From an uncultured Bacteroidota bacterium (lineage in GTDB: Bacteria > Bacteroidota > Bacteroidia > Bacteroidales > GCA-2748055): a stretch of DNA of 43,828 bases. The position numbers were made by a program, and so were the translations under genes. A model generated the notes under the pieces. That model did no database searches and was not told where the DNA came from. It saw only the letters and a list, made by a program, of their open reading frames with translations. The stretch's first letter is position 1; every line of letters starts with the position of its first letter. Where the stretch lies: positions 1-43,828 of the forward strand of contig CAKZNC010000215.1 in the NCBI GenBank assembly GCA_937129385.1, given 5' to 3'. This document shows positions 1-9,340 of this stretch, in pieces.

Positions 1-53
1 GCAGCCGGCAGTCAGTCAGCAGCCGGCAGTTCGCAGCCGGCAGTTCGCAGCCT
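1..53. repeat. degenerate heptanucleotide tandem repeat (GCAGNNN)
   Basis: Reads as GCAGCCG, GCAGTCA, a 4-base interruption, then GCAGCCG, GCAGTTC, GCAGCCG, GCAGTTC, GCAGCCT. The tract continues into an 8-bp period (TCATCAAC twice, then TCATAAAC) up to about position 75. The same GCAGTTC/GCAGTCA units return at 37886-37941. It lies upstream of the first gene. I see no TAnnTTTG promoter box in the 107 bp before that gene. Confidence 0.8.
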
Positions 54-107
54 CATCAACTCATCAACTCATAAACAACCATACTCAGAAACATCTACAC
101 GCTCAAA

Positions 108-3100
108 ATGATGAAATCCTGTAAAACCCTCTCTCGTCTCATGTTGGTGGTTCTGCTCACCACTATTCCGTACATTGCTCATAGTGCCAAGATCATTCGC
201 CCATGGCGTTCCACCACTGCCATCGTCAAGGCCGGTGAAAACTTCGAGGTATGGTTCGATGCCGATGCCGACCAGGTGATCAGTGACATAGAACTTGTGG
301 GGCCTTACAACACGGTCGTTCCCACATTCAGCATTGAGTCAGGTGACTGGGAATATGACCAGCTTTCGGGCAATCGTTATGACACGAAGATCACTGTGAC
401 TGTGCCTGCAGAGGCGCCGGCCGACCGGTATGACCTGGTGCTGAAAACTTCTTCAGGAGATGTGAGATCACCGGGAGGCGTCAAGGTTGTTACGGAATAC
501 AAAGAACAGTATTACATCATGCATATGTCGGACGGACACCTTTATCAGCATGGACATGACATAAATGTGCTGTTGGGAAAGAAATCCGCGATGATCGATA
601 TCGCAAACATCATGGATGTCCAGGTGATCGTGGAAACCGGGGACAACATGTACAATGTCAGGAATCACCCCGAAAGAGAGATCATCTATTTCGAAGGGGA
701 TGAAAGCAGTGGGATCAATGGCATGGCAGATGCTTCAGCGGCAACCTTCATGGTTCCAGGTGACCACGACGCCTATACAGCGAATGACTGGCCGCAGGCC
801 TCCGCCCAGGTGAACTCCGATTTCTTCAATGACTATTATGGTTTGCAGAGCTCCAGCTTCAGCTACGGCAACGGTCGTTTCATGATGCTCAACAATGCAT
901 GGGACGTATCCACGAGCAGTGCCAAAGAACATGCCTGGCAGGTGGATGAAGCTGTCGCATGGCTCGAAGGTGCCGGATCTGGCGGTAATTTCTTTGTGAC
1001 CGCAGGTCATTGTTACGACAAGATGCACGAGTTCATTGACGACCATACAAAGCTGAACCTTGTCCTGGCCGGGGACAAACACCATGTCAGGACCGACAAC
1101 CCCTGGCCCTTCGATACCGGCAGTGATGAAGTTGCCTACATCGCGGGGTCCATCAGGGATCACTTCGAGTTCAACCTGTTCAGGGTGGACAATACGAACG
1201 GGACCTTCCAGCCGGTCCCAGGTACAAACGCCGTGGCCGAAGTGCTTCATTCCGGCGACGAGCTCTCTCCCTCAACATGGGTATCGAACCTGTCACTTTC
1301 CTATGCCAGCGAAAATGACGGAACCGTTTTTGAAAACACCGCGACGGTCATCAACCATTTTGATTTCCAGGTGGAAGATGCAAAAGTGCGGTTCGTCATG
1401 CCAAAAGGATATAACTATGAATGTACAGGTGCGGCGGTGGAACAGCAATTTGACGGTGACCTCTTCACCATAGTGGATGTCACTGCCAATCTCACGGCAG
1501 AGAGCACGTCGGAAATATACCTCAGGGCGGACGACCTGTGCCCCGATGATCCGGAGAAAACAGATCCCGGTCTGTGCGGATGTGGTATTCCGGAAGGAAC
1601 CTGTGCCGCAAGTGAGCTGATCGTGAACCAGGGAACTGGTGACGGGAGTTATCTTCCTCTCGAGGTTGCGACCATCACCGCTGATGCACCAGCTGAAGGG
1701 ATGGAGTTCAGGGCATGGGTGGTGACGTTGGGGAACCCATCCATCGCCGATACAACTGCACTTACAACGACACTCACCCTTAATGATGAACCTGCCACGA
1801 TTGCTGCAACCTACCGGGAAATCCCGAAGGTCAACGGCGCTGAATTCATCTCACAGTCGGTCCCCGACCTCACCCCGGGATCGACCATGCCGGTGACCAT
1901 CAGAATGAAGAATACAGGGAACACTGACTGGACCACCGAAGAGGGATACTTCCTGGGAAGCCAGGCACCGGAAAGCAACACAACCTGGGGGAGCAGCAGG
2001 GTGGACCTGGAGGAAGGTGAAATCATTATACCGGGAGAGGAGAAAATATTCTCATTCGATGTCCAGGTACCGGAAGAGAACGGTGTCTATGTATTGCAGT
2101 GGCAGATGATGCAGGAGCCCCTGGAATGGTTCGGAAGCAGGTCTGACGCCACCAGCCTGAGGATCGGGGAAGAGGGAGTGTACCTTGATGATTGTGATCA
2201 TCTTACAGGCTGGAAATCTGCTGACAACCTCTCGTTGGGGACCGACAACTTGCAGCAGGGTGCCGGGTATATTGAATTTTCAGGAAGCGGGACGGATGAG
2301 TATAAAAAAATATTTTCTCCCGCCTATATCTCGGGCAGTTCGGCAGAGACACTGGTGCTGCAGTTCTGGTATTATACAGCCGACACCTCGCTGCTTGGTG
2401 CCAACCAGGTTGAGCTGGGAAGCGGCGGTAAGCCCGATCAGAATGAATACAGCTGGAGCCTGGAGGGCCTCTCACCAGGCTGGAATTTCATCACACTGAA
2501 CATCAGTGATGCCGCAGTGATCGGTACCCCTGACCTGGATGCGATCAACTGGTTCCGCCTTTACAACCACAAATCGGGAAATACGATCTCCCGCCTGGAT
2601 GCCATTGAGCTCATCGACACTGAAAAAGGAAGCAAATATGGTCTGAAGGTCAACCAGGGAAGCGGAGATGGCAGCTATTACGCAGGCGACAAAGTCACCA
2701 TCGGATCAGTACCGGCCCCCTCCGGGAAGCTATTTGATCAGTGGGAGTTGAATACAGGATCGGTAACGATTGAAGATGTCTACCTGGAAGAAACAGTTCT
2801 TACAATGGCAACCGGTCATGCAGAGGTCACTGCGATCTTCATGACCGATCCGAATGCCTCCGCAGAGGAGTACGGGTCGGCTGACAGGAAGATCAGGTGC
2901 TATCCAAATCCGGCAGCTGACATGTACATCATTGATCTCACGGCGGCAGACTTCCGGGAAGAGGTGAAGGTGACGCTTTTCAGTATGAACGGTCAGGTGG
3001 CAATGCAACAATCATTTCACCAGGGAACAGGTGCAAGCAGGCAACTGATCAGGATCCCCGTGGATCACCTTCTTCCGGGGACCTATCTCTCCGAAGTAAG

Positions 3101-3143
3101 AACAGGGGATGCCGTAAGCTCAGAACTTCTTGTCATCGAATAG
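108..3143 (+). CDS. secreted calcineurin-like metallophosphoesterase with T9SS sorting domain
   Basis: A 1011-residue multidomain secreted protein, probably a metal-dependent phosphohydrolase; the substrate is unknown. A signal peptide covers about residues 1-27. The phosphoesterase domain (about 133-360) shows SDGH (141-144), GDN (178-180), GDHD (218-221, in place of the common GNHD), GH (300-301) and GDKHH (322-326), which would supply the metal ligands. A Cys-rich linker of the CPDDPxKTxPGxCGCG type follows (about 478-493), then an InlB-B-like repeat (504-569), an NBR1-type Ig-like domain (about 573-690, with KNTGNTDW), an unassigned beta-rich domain (695-838) and a second InlB-B-like repeat (844-912). 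Residues 927-1011 form a Por/T9SS sorting domain (CYPNPAAD, NGQV, LLPGTYL), so export across the outer membrane is expected. The start has two adjacent ATGs; I kept the first. Family assignment rests on motifs. Confidence 0.85.
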   Translation: MMKSCKTLSRLMLVVLLTTIPYIAHSAKIIRPWRSTTAIVKAGENFEVWFDADADQVISDIELVGPYNTVVPTFSIESGDWEYDQLSGNRYDTKITVTVPAEAPADRYDLVLKTSSGDVRSPGGVKVVTEYKEQYYIMHMSDGHLYQHGHDINVLLGKKSAMIDIANIMDVQVIVETGDNMYNVRNHPEREIIYFEGDESSGINGMADASAATFMVPGDHDAYTANDWPQASAQVNSDFFNDYYGLQSSSFSYGNGRFMMLNNAWDVSTSSAKEHAWQVDEAVAWLEGAGSGGNFFVTAGHCYDKMHEFIDDHTKLNLVLAGDKHHVRTDNPWPFDTGSDEVAYIAGSIRDHFEFNLFRVDNTNGTFQPVPGTNAVAEVLHSGDELSPSTWVSNLSLSYASENDGTVFENTATVINHFDFQVEDAKVRFVMPKGYNYECTGAAVEQQFDGDLFTIVDVTANLTAESTSEIYLRADDLCPDDPEKTDPGLCGCGIPEGTCAASELIVNQGTGDGSYLPLEVATITADAPAEGMEFRAWVVTLGNPSIADTTALTTTLTLNDEPATIAATYREIPKVNGAEFISQSVPDLTPGSTMPVTIRMKNTGNTDWTTEEGYFLGSQAPESNTTWGSSRVDLEEGEIIIPGEEKIFSFDVQVPEENGVYVLQWQMMQEPLEWFGSRSDATSLRIGEEGVYLDDCDHLTGWKSADNLSLGTDNLQQGAGYIEFSGSGTDEYKKIFSPAYISGSSAETLVLQFWYYTADTSLLGANQVELGSGGKPDQNEYSWSLEGLSPGWNFITLNISDAAVIGTPDLDAINWFRLYNHKSGNTISRLDAIELIDTEKGSKYGLKVNQGSGDGSYYAGDKVTIGSVPAPSGKLFDQWELNTGSVTIEDVYLEETVLTMATGHAEVTAIFMTDPNASAEEYGSADRKIRCYPNPAADMYIIDLTAADFREEVKVTLFSMNGQVAMQQSFHQGTGASRQLIRIPVDHLLPGTYLSEVRTGDAVSSELLVIE

Positions 3144-3256
3144 TGTACTATATATAATCATTCCAACGTTATTGTTAAAAGAATTGCCATGAAGGTCCGG
3201 AATGGTATGTTCAATTTTCGTATATTTCATGAGTTGTTCATTATTAAGACGTTGCG

Positions 3257-4651
3257 ATGATAAATACAGTTCACCACCGTTGGTTTTTCCTGCTGCTGAT
3301 CTTCCTGGCCCTGCCAAAGTTGCAATTTGCCCAGGATACCGAAAAAGGCTATCAACCGAATTCCAGGATCCTGTTTATCTTCGATGCTTCCTACAGCATG
3401 GCAGGCGTCTGGGAGGGCGGTACCAAGATCAATATTGCCCGTAACATCCTCGTGGAGATGGTGGACAGCCTGCAACAGCTCGAGAATGTGGAGATGGCGC
3501 TCAGGGTTTACGGACACCAGAGCCCGGTTCCGCCGCAGGATTGCAGCGATACAAAGCTTGAAGTACCATTTGCACCTGACAACGCCTCCAGGATCCGTCA
3601 GAAATTGCGGTTCCTCTCCCCGAAAGGAACAACTCCCATCGCACATTCACTTGAACTGGCCGCCGATGATTTCCCTCCGTGTCCGCAATGCCGAAACATT
3701 ATCATCATGATCACCGACGGGGTGGAGGCATGTGACGGAGATCCGTGTGCCGTTTCACTCGCACTGCAGAAAAAGGGGATCACGCTCCGCCCCTTCGTAA
3801 TCGGCATCGGCAATGATCCGAATTTCAGGGAGACATTCGGATGTATGGGTCAATACTACGATGCCCCCAGCGAGGAGCAATTCAGGAACGTGATGAAGAT
3901 CGTGATCACCGAAGCACTCAACACCACCAGTGCACAGGTCAACCTGATCGATACGGATGGCAACCCTTCAGAAACAAACGTGGCCGTGCTATTCTATGAC
4001 CAGTTTTCAGGGAAGGTGAGGTACAACATGATGCACACCCTCAACAGCAAGGGCAATCCCGACACACTGTCTGTGGACCAGCTCAGCACATACAGGGTGA
4101 TCGCACAGTCCATCCCGCCGGCTTCAACAGATTCAGTGAAGCTGATCGCAGGAAAACACAACCACATTGGTATCGATGCCCCGCAGGGGTACCTGCTGGT
4201 GAGGAGCAAAGGGGGAAATACCTATGCAGATGAAAAAATACTCGTGAAAAAAGCCAGCGATCCGAAAACGATCAATGTACAGTTCATGGGATCCAGCGAA
4301 CGCTACCTCGTGGGCAAGTACGACCTGGAGATTCCGGTCTTCCCATTGATCTACCTCGAGGATGTGGAGATCCGGCAGAGTTACACAACTACTGTTGAGA
4401 TCCCCGAGCCGGGGATGGTGCATATCTCCTCCAGGAAGGCCGGTTACGGAGCGATGTACAGACTAACAGAGGATGGTGACCAGGAGTGGGTGCTGAATAT
4501 CAGGCCGGGCATGACACAACAGGACTACTACCTGCAGCCCGGAACCTATCGCATCGTTTACAGACAGGGCGATCTGAGTGCCACCATGCATACCCAGATC
4601 CGCGACTTCGTGATCCGATCCGGCCTGACTGAACTGGTGGAATTCAAATGA
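3257..4651 (+). CDS. secreted von Willebrand factor A domain protein
   Basis: A 464-residue exported protein. The hydrophobic N-terminus ends in LQFA|QD, giving a signal-peptidase I site near residue 25. The VWA domain (about 36-215) has a complete-looking MIDAS: DASYS (43-47), the GTTP threonines (125-126) and ITDG (D154), so it should bind a divalent metal and a protein ligand. Six cysteines in the VWA part (96, 142, 145, 159, 164, 196) suggest disulfides. The second half (220-464) is beta-rich and unassigned. No sorting domain or lipobox is seen, so it is probably periplasmic. It is 113 bp downstream of the phosphoesterase and 50 bp before the sigma factor gene. A near-match to the promoter box, TATATTTC at 3221-3228, lies upstream. 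Its role is unknown. Confidence 0.85.
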   Translation: MINTVHHRWFFLLLIFLALPKLQFAQDTEKGYQPNSRILFIFDASYSMAGVWEGGTKINIARNILVEMVDSLQQLENVEMALRVYGHQSPVPPQDCSDTKLEVPFAPDNASRIRQKLRFLSPKGTTPIAHSLELAADDFPPCPQCRNIIIMITDGVEACDGDPCAVSLALQKKGITLRPFVIGIGNDPNFRETFGCMGQYYDAPSEEQFRNVMKIVITEALNTTSAQVNLIDTDGNPSETNVAVLFYDQFSGKVRYNMMHTLNSKGNPDTLSVDQLSTYRVIAQSIPPASTDSVKLIAGKHNHIGIDAPQGYLLVRSKGGNTYADEKILVKKASDPKTINVQFMGSSERYLVGKYDLEIPVFPLIYLEDVEIRQSYTTTVEIPEPGMVHISSRKAGYGAMYRLTEDGDQEWVLNIRPGMTQQDYYLQPGTYRIVYRQGDLSATMHTQIRDFVIRSGLTELVEFK

Positions 4652-4701
4652 CAATTAAACCTTCCCCGTGATAAATACTCTAATGTTCAACCAGGAGAGA
4701 G

Positions 4702-5253
4702 ATGTCTGCATATTCTGACAGGGAGATCATAGAAAAATTCAAAACGCCGGGGCAGCAGGAAACTGCCTTCCGCATGCTCATGGACACTTACCAGGAGCGC
4801 CTCTACTGGCATTGTCGGAGGATGCTGGTCAGCCACGAGGATGCCGACGATGCCCTTCAGAATACACTTATCAAGGTATGGAAGAACCTGGAGAACTTCC
4901 GGCAGGAGTCGGAACTGTTTACATGGCTCTTCAGGATCGCCACCAATGAATCGCTGAGTCAGATCAAGCGCCGGAAACGGCACCAGGCAAATACCGATGA
5001 CACATTTTATGACGGTAAGCTGACCGATACATTGGAGACCGATCCGTGGTTCGACGGGGACGAAATCCAGCTAAAACTCCAGAAAGCCATCCATACGCTT
5101 CCGGAGAAACAGCGGCTGGTATTCAACCTCAGGTACTACGAGGAGATGAAATACGAGGAGATGTCGGAAGTGCTGGAAACCTCGGTGGGGGCACTCAAAG
5201 CCTCATACCACCATGCAGCGAAGAAGATTGAAAAGTATCTCACAGGTGAATAA
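4702..5253 (+). CDS. ECF-family RNA polymerase sigma factor
   Basis: A 183-residue sigma-70-family factor of the extracytoplasmic-function type that would direct RNA polymerase to a small regulon. Region 2 (about 22-92) contains the typical DADDALQNTLIKVWKNL stretch and the FTWLFRIATN segment. Region 4 (about 125-180) carries LPEKQRLVFNLRYYEEMKY and a helix-turn-helix ending SVGALKASYHHA. Regions 1.1 and 3 are absent, as usual for ECF factors. A purine-rich AGGAGA lies a few bases before the ATG, unusual here because most genes in the window lack a Shine-Dalgarno. The next two genes encode a one-TM protein and a periplasmic Spy-like protein, a standard sigma/anti-sigma/sensor arrangement. Confidence 0.92.
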   Translation: MSAYSDREIIEKFKTPGQQETAFRMLMDTYQERLYWHCRRMLVSHEDADDALQNTLIKVWKNLENFRQESELFTWLFRIATNESLSQIKRRKRHQANTDDTFYDGKLTDTLETDPWFDGDEIQLKLQKAIHTLPEKQRLVFNLRYYEEMKYEEMSEVLETSVGALKASYHHAAKKIEKYLTGE

Positions 5254-5294
5254 ACCTTTTACAGGATAATGAGTCTAATGAACAGGCAACGAAT

Positions 5295-5792
5295 ATGATG
5301 GATCGCAAAAAACATAATACCGGGAAGATCCCCGCAAAGCCGGAGAATCCATTCCGGGTGCCGGAAGGTTACTTCGGGGATCTGCAGGTGCAGGTGATGG
5401 ACCGCATCAGGAAGGAACAGGAAACGACTGTGCCCGGAACGAACGCGGAACCAACACCAGGGGCGCATGATCAATCGCGGCACGGGAAAGGCAGGATGAT
5501 CTCCATGCGGCCTTACATAACCCTGGCAGCATCGATCTCCGGCATCGCCCTGGTAGTGTATATCCTCCTTCAGACCGTGATCGGCAGCCGACTGAACGAA
5601 CAGGCGATCTATGACCTTGAGATGCTTGAAAAAACCGGCATCATACAAGACGATTATATCATCGGGACAACATACGAGGAAGATCCTGGAGACGGATACG
5701 ACCAATGGGAGGAGGATGCGATGCGCTACCTCTCCAGCAATGAAGTCGACCTGATCTACCTAATTGATTCAAACGAAAATCAAAACGAATGA
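5295..5792 (+). CDS. single-TM protein, probable anti-sigma factor
   Basis: A 165-residue protein with one clear transmembrane segment (about 72-96), a basic cytosolic N-terminus and an acidic periplasmic C-terminus (about 97-165). The motif FRVPEGYF at residues 20-27 recurs at the N-terminus of small Bacteroidetes membrane proteins encoded next to ECF sigma genes. There is no zinc-binding HxxxCxxC motif, so it is not a ZAS-type anti-sigma factor. It follows the sigma gene by about 40 bp and overlaps the next gene by 4 bp (ATGA), implying translational coupling. The anti-sigma role is inferred from context and topology. The start uses the first of two ATGs. Confidence 0.72.
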   Translation: MMDRKKHNTGKIPAKPENPFRVPEGYFGDLQVQVMDRIRKEQETTVPGTNAEPTPGAHDQSRHGKGRMISMRPYITLAASISGIALVVYILLQTVIGSRLNEQAIYDLEMLEKTGIIQDDYIIGTTYEEDPGDGYDQWEEDAMRYLSSNEVDLIYLIDSNENQNE

Positions 5793-6289
5793 GAAAAATA
5801 ACTGCAATGTACACCGCCCTGCTGGCAGCGATATTACTGACCCTGCCTGCAGCATCACTGTTTGCACAGCCGAATGAAAAGATGGGTAAATTCCACGAGG
5901 AAAAGGTCGCCTATTTCACCGAAAAGCTCGATCTGTCAGACAAAGAGTCTGAAAAGTTCTGGCCCGTGCACGAAGATTTTCACAACCGCAATATGAAGAT
6001 CAACGAGGAGGAGCGTATCCTGCTGGATTATTACAACAGCAATTACGAGGCGATGTCGGACGAAGAGGTCCACGAACACCTCGATAAATACATTGCCCTG
6101 CAGAAGAAACGTGTTGAATTGGGCGCGAAATACCACATGAAATTCGTCGAGATTCTCGGTGAGCGGAAAACCATGCGCATGTACGCCATGGACCGCGAAT
6201 TCAGGAAATACATCCTGCGCAAATTCCGTGCGGGTCATGGCGGGGGTGGTGGCAGAAACCGTTGCCCCGTGCCGGAGATCCCTGAATAA
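5789..6289 (+). CDS. Spy/CpxP-like periplasmic protein
   Basis: A 166-residue exported protein. The signal peptide ends at about LFA|QPN (residue 26). The mature part is almost entirely helical and highly charged. EKLDLSDKESEKFWPVHEDF (45-64) resembles the repeated LT/LS-xxQ-type motif of the Spy/CpxP and periplasmic heavy-metal-sensor families. The C-terminus is Gly-rich with a lone Cys (159). It overlaps the preceding probable anti-sigma gene, so it probably reports on envelope or metal stress to the ECF system or chaperones periplasmic proteins. Its stop codon is only 3 bp from that of convergent hutH. Function is inferred from family resemblance and neighbours. Confidence 0.7.
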   Translation: MRKITAMYTALLAAILLTLPAASLFAQPNEKMGKFHEEKVAYFTEKLDLSDKESEKFWPVHEDFHNRNMKINEEERILLDYYNSNYEAMSDEEVHEHLDKYIALQKKRVELGAKYHMKFVEILGERKTMRMYAMDREFRKYILRKFRAGHGGGGGRNRCPVPEIPE

Positions 6290-6292
6290 CCG

Positions 6293-7810
6293 CTACAGCA
6301 GATCTTTATCCAGCTCGGGATGGATCTCCACCTCCCGAAGGAAATCCACTGTACGGTTGATATCCTCGTACATCACCTTGTCATCATCAATGAACGAAAC
6401 CCGTTCTCGGTAGGCCGCCACGAAGTTCTCAATGTATGCTGAAGATTTCGCCGGTCTGCGGAAATCCAGTGCCTGCGCTGCATTGTACAGTTCAATGGCC
6501 AGGATGCGCTCCAGGTTTTCCATTACCTTGTAGGCCTTTACCGCTCCGTTGGCCCCCATGCTCACATGGTCCTCCTGTCCCTGCGACGATTCGATCGAGT
6601 CGACCGATGAGGGGGTACACAGCTGCTTGTTGTGACTCACCATTGAGGCAGCCGTATACTGGGGGATCATGAATCCAGAATTCAGACCCGGATTGGCCAC
6701 GAGGAACGGGGGCAGCTGTCGTGCACCTGACAGGAGCTGGTAGGTGCGTCGCTCAGAGATATTCCCCAACTCGGAAAGGGCGATTGCCAGGTTGTCGAAT
6801 GCGAGTGCCAGGGGCTGACCATGGAAATTTCCGGCTGAGATGATCAGGTCCTCTTCGGGAAAGATCGTGGGGTTGTCGGTCACCGAGTTGATCTCATTCT
6901 GAAAGACGTAGGCGACATAATCAATGGAATCCTTGGAGGCCCCATGCACCTGGGGAATACACCTGAATGAATAAGGGTCCTGCACATGGCCCTTCTTCCT
7001 GTTCATCAGCTCACTGTCTGACAGCAGCCAGCGGACACGTGCCGCCGTGCTGATCTGTCCCTGGTGGGGCCTGATCTGCTGAATCAGGTCGTGAAACGGT
7101 TCGATCCGACCGTCAAATGCATCCAGGGAGATCGCGCCGATGATGTCGGCAAGCTTCGACAGCTTGAATACCCTCAGGCAGAGGTGCACACCGTAGGCAC
7201 TCATGAATTGCGTGCCGTTGAGCAGTGCCAGTCCTTCCTTGGATTGCAGCTCCACCGGCTCCCAGCCCATGCGTGAAAGCATTTGTGAAGATGGGAGGAT
7301 CTCACCGTTCATGCGGACCTCCCCCATGCCGATCAGCGGCAGACTGAGATGCGCAAGTGGTGCCAGGTCACCCGATGCCCCTAGGGAGCCGTACTGGTAA
7401 ACCACGGGAACAATATCGTTGTTGTAAAAATCGATCAGCCTTTGCACAGTTTCAAGCTGAACACCCGAATTTCCGTACGACAATGATTGTAATTTCAGGA
7501 ACAGCATCAACTTCGTGATCTCGTCAGGGATCTGCTCCCCCACCCCGCATGCATGAGACATCACCAGGTTCTTCTGCAACAACCCGAGATCGGCATCGGA
7601 AATGACCTTGTTGTAGAGGGAACCGAATCCCGTGTTGATCCCGTACAGGGAATCTGTTTTATGTGTCAGCCGACTGTCGAGGTACTTCCTGCAGCGGATG
7701 ATGCGCTCTTTACTATTATCTGAAAGTTCCAGGACCTTCTCCTGGTCCAGTAAATCTCCGATGACCTTCCAGTCGATCACCTCGTTACTGATGCAATGTT
7801 TTTGTGCCAT
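6293..7810 (-). CDS. hutH: histidine ammonia-lyase
   Basis: A 505-residue cytosolic lyase that deaminates L-histidine to trans-urocanate, the first step of histidine degradation. The autocatalytic MIO cofactor triad Ala145-Ser146-Gly147 lies in GSLGASGDLAPLAHL. The catalytic tyrosine is Tyr56 in YGINTGFG. Length and motifs through the whole protein fit the HAL/PAL family, and the MIO context favours histidine over phenylalanine or tyrosine lyases. No hutU, hutI or ftcD is present in the window. It lies 66 bp downstream of hisS on the same strand. A strong hairpin occupies the leader right up to the ATG (listed separately), which could control translation. Confidence 0.93.
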   Translation of the reverse strand: MAQKHCISNEVIDWKVIGDLLDQEKVLELSDNSKERIIRCRKYLDSRLTHKTDSLYGINTGFGSLYNKVISDADLGLLQKNLVMSHACGVGEQIPDEITKLMLFLKLQSLSYGNSGVQLETVQRLIDFYNNDIVPVVYQYGSLGASGDLAPLAHLSLPLIGMGEVRMNGEILPSSQMLSRMGWEPVELQSKEGLALLNGTQFMSAYGVHLCLRVFKLSKLADIIGAISLDAFDGRIEPFHDLIQQIRPHQGQISTAARVRWLLSDSELMNRKKGHVQDPYSFRCIPQVHGASKDSIDYVAYVFQNEINSVTDNPTIFPEEDLIISAGNFHGQPLALAFDNLAIALSELGNISERRTYQLLSGARQLPPFLVANPGLNSGFMIPQYTAASMVSHNKQLCTPSSVDSIESSQGQEDHVSMGANGAVKAYKVMENLERILAIELYNAAQALDFRRPAKSSAYIENFVAAYRERVSFIDDDKVMYEDINRTVDFLREVEIHPELDKDLL

Positions 7811-7838
7811 AATTCACCTGTTTTCCAGGTTGTGAATT
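7810..7838 (-). promoter_or_regulatory. hairpin in the hutH leader ending at the start codon
   Basis: On the mRNA strand the order is UAAUUCAC, AA, CCUG, loop GAAAA, CAGG, UGAAUUA, and the last A is the A of the hutH AUG. Eight outer and four inner base pairs form apart from a small bulge. Folding would place the start codon at the base of the stem. It may be a translational control element or a dyad operator. I cannot tell which from sequence. Confidence 0.5.
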
Positions 7839-7876
7839 ACGGAAAAAAGGATGAAAAGTAAGATGTTATTTGACAG

Positions 7877-9244
7877 CTATGATTTCAGTTTTTGAAGAAG
7901 CTCTTTGTAATCATGCTGCTCCTGGTTTCCGGTGGACATCTCCTTGACCGTGATCTTATCGCTTTGGATCTCATTTTCGCCCACAAGTGCCACATATGGG
8001 ATGGCAGACTGGTCGGCATAGGTCATCTGCTTTTTCATCTTTGCAGACTCCGGGTAGAGTTCGGCAATCACCCCCTCATTTCTCAATCGGCCCAGCATGG
8101 GCAGGATGTACTTCACCTCGTTCTCACCAAAATTAACAAACAAGAGCTTTGTCTGCTCCTCCGCGGTGGAGGGGAATTTGTCCAGCTGTTGCAGCACATC
8201 ATAGATCCGGTCGGCTCCGAAACTGATCCCTACGCCGGAGACACCGGGCATTCCGAATATGCCTGTGAGATCGTCATATCGACCACCACCACAGATACTG
8301 CCAATGGATACTTCATCAGATTTTACCTCGATGATCGCCCCGGTGTAATAATCCAGTCCGCGTGCCAGGGTAATGTCCAGCTCAATGGCTGATTGCACGG
8401 GATCTGTGGAAAGGTAACCCAGCAATGTATGGATTTCCCCGATCCCTGCCAGTCCGGTTTCCGAATCTGCCAGGAATGTCTGTAAAAACTCCAGCTTTTC
8501 AACGTTATTCCCCATCATTCCGAAGACTGGATCCAGCCGTTTCAGCGCTGTTCCGGAAAGGCCTTTGCTCTTCAGTTCTTCGCGCACTTTTTCCTCCCCG
8601 ATCTTCTCCAGCTTATCGATAGCGACCGTGATGTCAATGATCCGTTCGGGTTCGCCGATCACCTCTGCGATGCCGGCCAGGATCTTTCTGTTATTGATCT
8701 TGATGGTTACTTTAAGATTCAGCAGGGCAAATACTTCATCGATGATCCTTATCAACTCAAATTCATTGACCAGTGATTCACTTCCGATCATATCGGCATC
8801 ACACTGGTAGAATTCCCGGTATCTTCCTTTCTGCGGGTTATCAGCCCTCCACACTGGCTGTATCTGGAAACGCCTGAAAGGGAAACTGATTTCATTCCTG
8901 TGCTGAACCACGTAACGTGCGAAAGGGACGGTCAGGTCATAACGCAACCCGCGCTTTGAAATACGGCTAATGATCCCGGGGGCATCTCTATTCTCCAGGT
9001 TTTGCTGGTCCACCCCTTTGAGAAAATTTCCGGAATTCAGGATCCTGAACAGCAGCTTGTCCCCTTCCTCGCCGTATTTACCCAGCAGCGTGGAGAGGTT
9101 CTCCATGGCAGGCGTCTCGATCTGTTTGAACCCGTACTTCCTGAAAACATCCCGGATGGTATCAAAAATAAAATTCCGGCGCGACATCTCAGCAGGTGTG
9201 AAATCGCGGGTTCCTTTGGGTACAGATGGTTTTTGTGCTGCCAT
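7877..9244 (-). CDS. hisS: histidyl-tRNA synthetase
   Basis: A 455-residue class II aminoacyl-tRNA synthetase that charges tRNA-His. Motif 1 elements are at the N-terminus (PKGTRDFTP, 9-17). Motif 2 is around [18 protein letters not shown] (124-141). The histidine-specific signature [10 protein letters not shown] is at about 293-302, and the motif 3 region is [11 protein letters not shown]-terminal anticodon-binding domain follows (about 365-455). Length is normal for Bacteroidetes. It is transcribed toward hutH, with a -7 box TAAATTTG at 9279-9286 giving a leader of about 30 nt. The pairing with a histidine-degrading enzyme is notable, but no shared regulator is visible. Confidence 0.96.
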   Translation of the reverse strand: MAAQKPSVPKGTRDFTPAEMSRRNFIFDTIRDVFRKYGFKQIETPAMENLSTLLGKYGEEGDKLLFRILNSGNFLKGVDQQNLENRDAPGIISRISKRGLRYDLTVPFARYVVQHRNEISFPFRRFQIQPVWRADNPQKGRYREFYQCDADMIGSESLVNEFELIRIIDEVFALLNLKVTIKINNRKILAGIAEVIGEPERIIDITVAIDKLEKIGEEKVREELKSKGLSGTALKRLDPVFGMMGNNVEKLEFLQTFLADSETGLAGIGEIHTLLGYLSTDPVQSAIELDITLARGLDYYTGAIIEVKSDEVSIGSICGGGRYDDLTGIFGMPGVSGVGISFGADRIYDVLQQLDKFPSTAEEQTKLLFVNFGENEVKYILPMLGRLRNEGVIAELYPESAKMKKQMTYADQSAIPYVALVGENEIQSDKITVKEMSTGNQEQHDYKELLQKLKS

Positions 9245-9278
9245 TCGGTTAACTTTTGGTCCATAGATTACTGTTGCG

Positions 9279-9286
9279 CAAATTTA
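9279..9286 (-). promoter_or_regulatory. predicted Bacteroidetes -7 promoter box for hisS
   Basis: TAAATTTG on the minus strand matches the TAnnTTTG consensus and lies 34 bp before the hisS ATG. No clear TTG -33 element is seen at the usual distance, so the call rests on the -7 box alone. Confidence 0.5.
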
Positions 9287-9340
9287 ACCATTTGCACGTA
9301 GATCGGGGAATGAATCCTGAAAATTCGGGTAGAATGAAAA

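Noticed and set aside
735-1250. 171-codon frame antisense to the phosphoesterase
   Set aside because: It lies wholly inside a well-supported gene and shows no family features.
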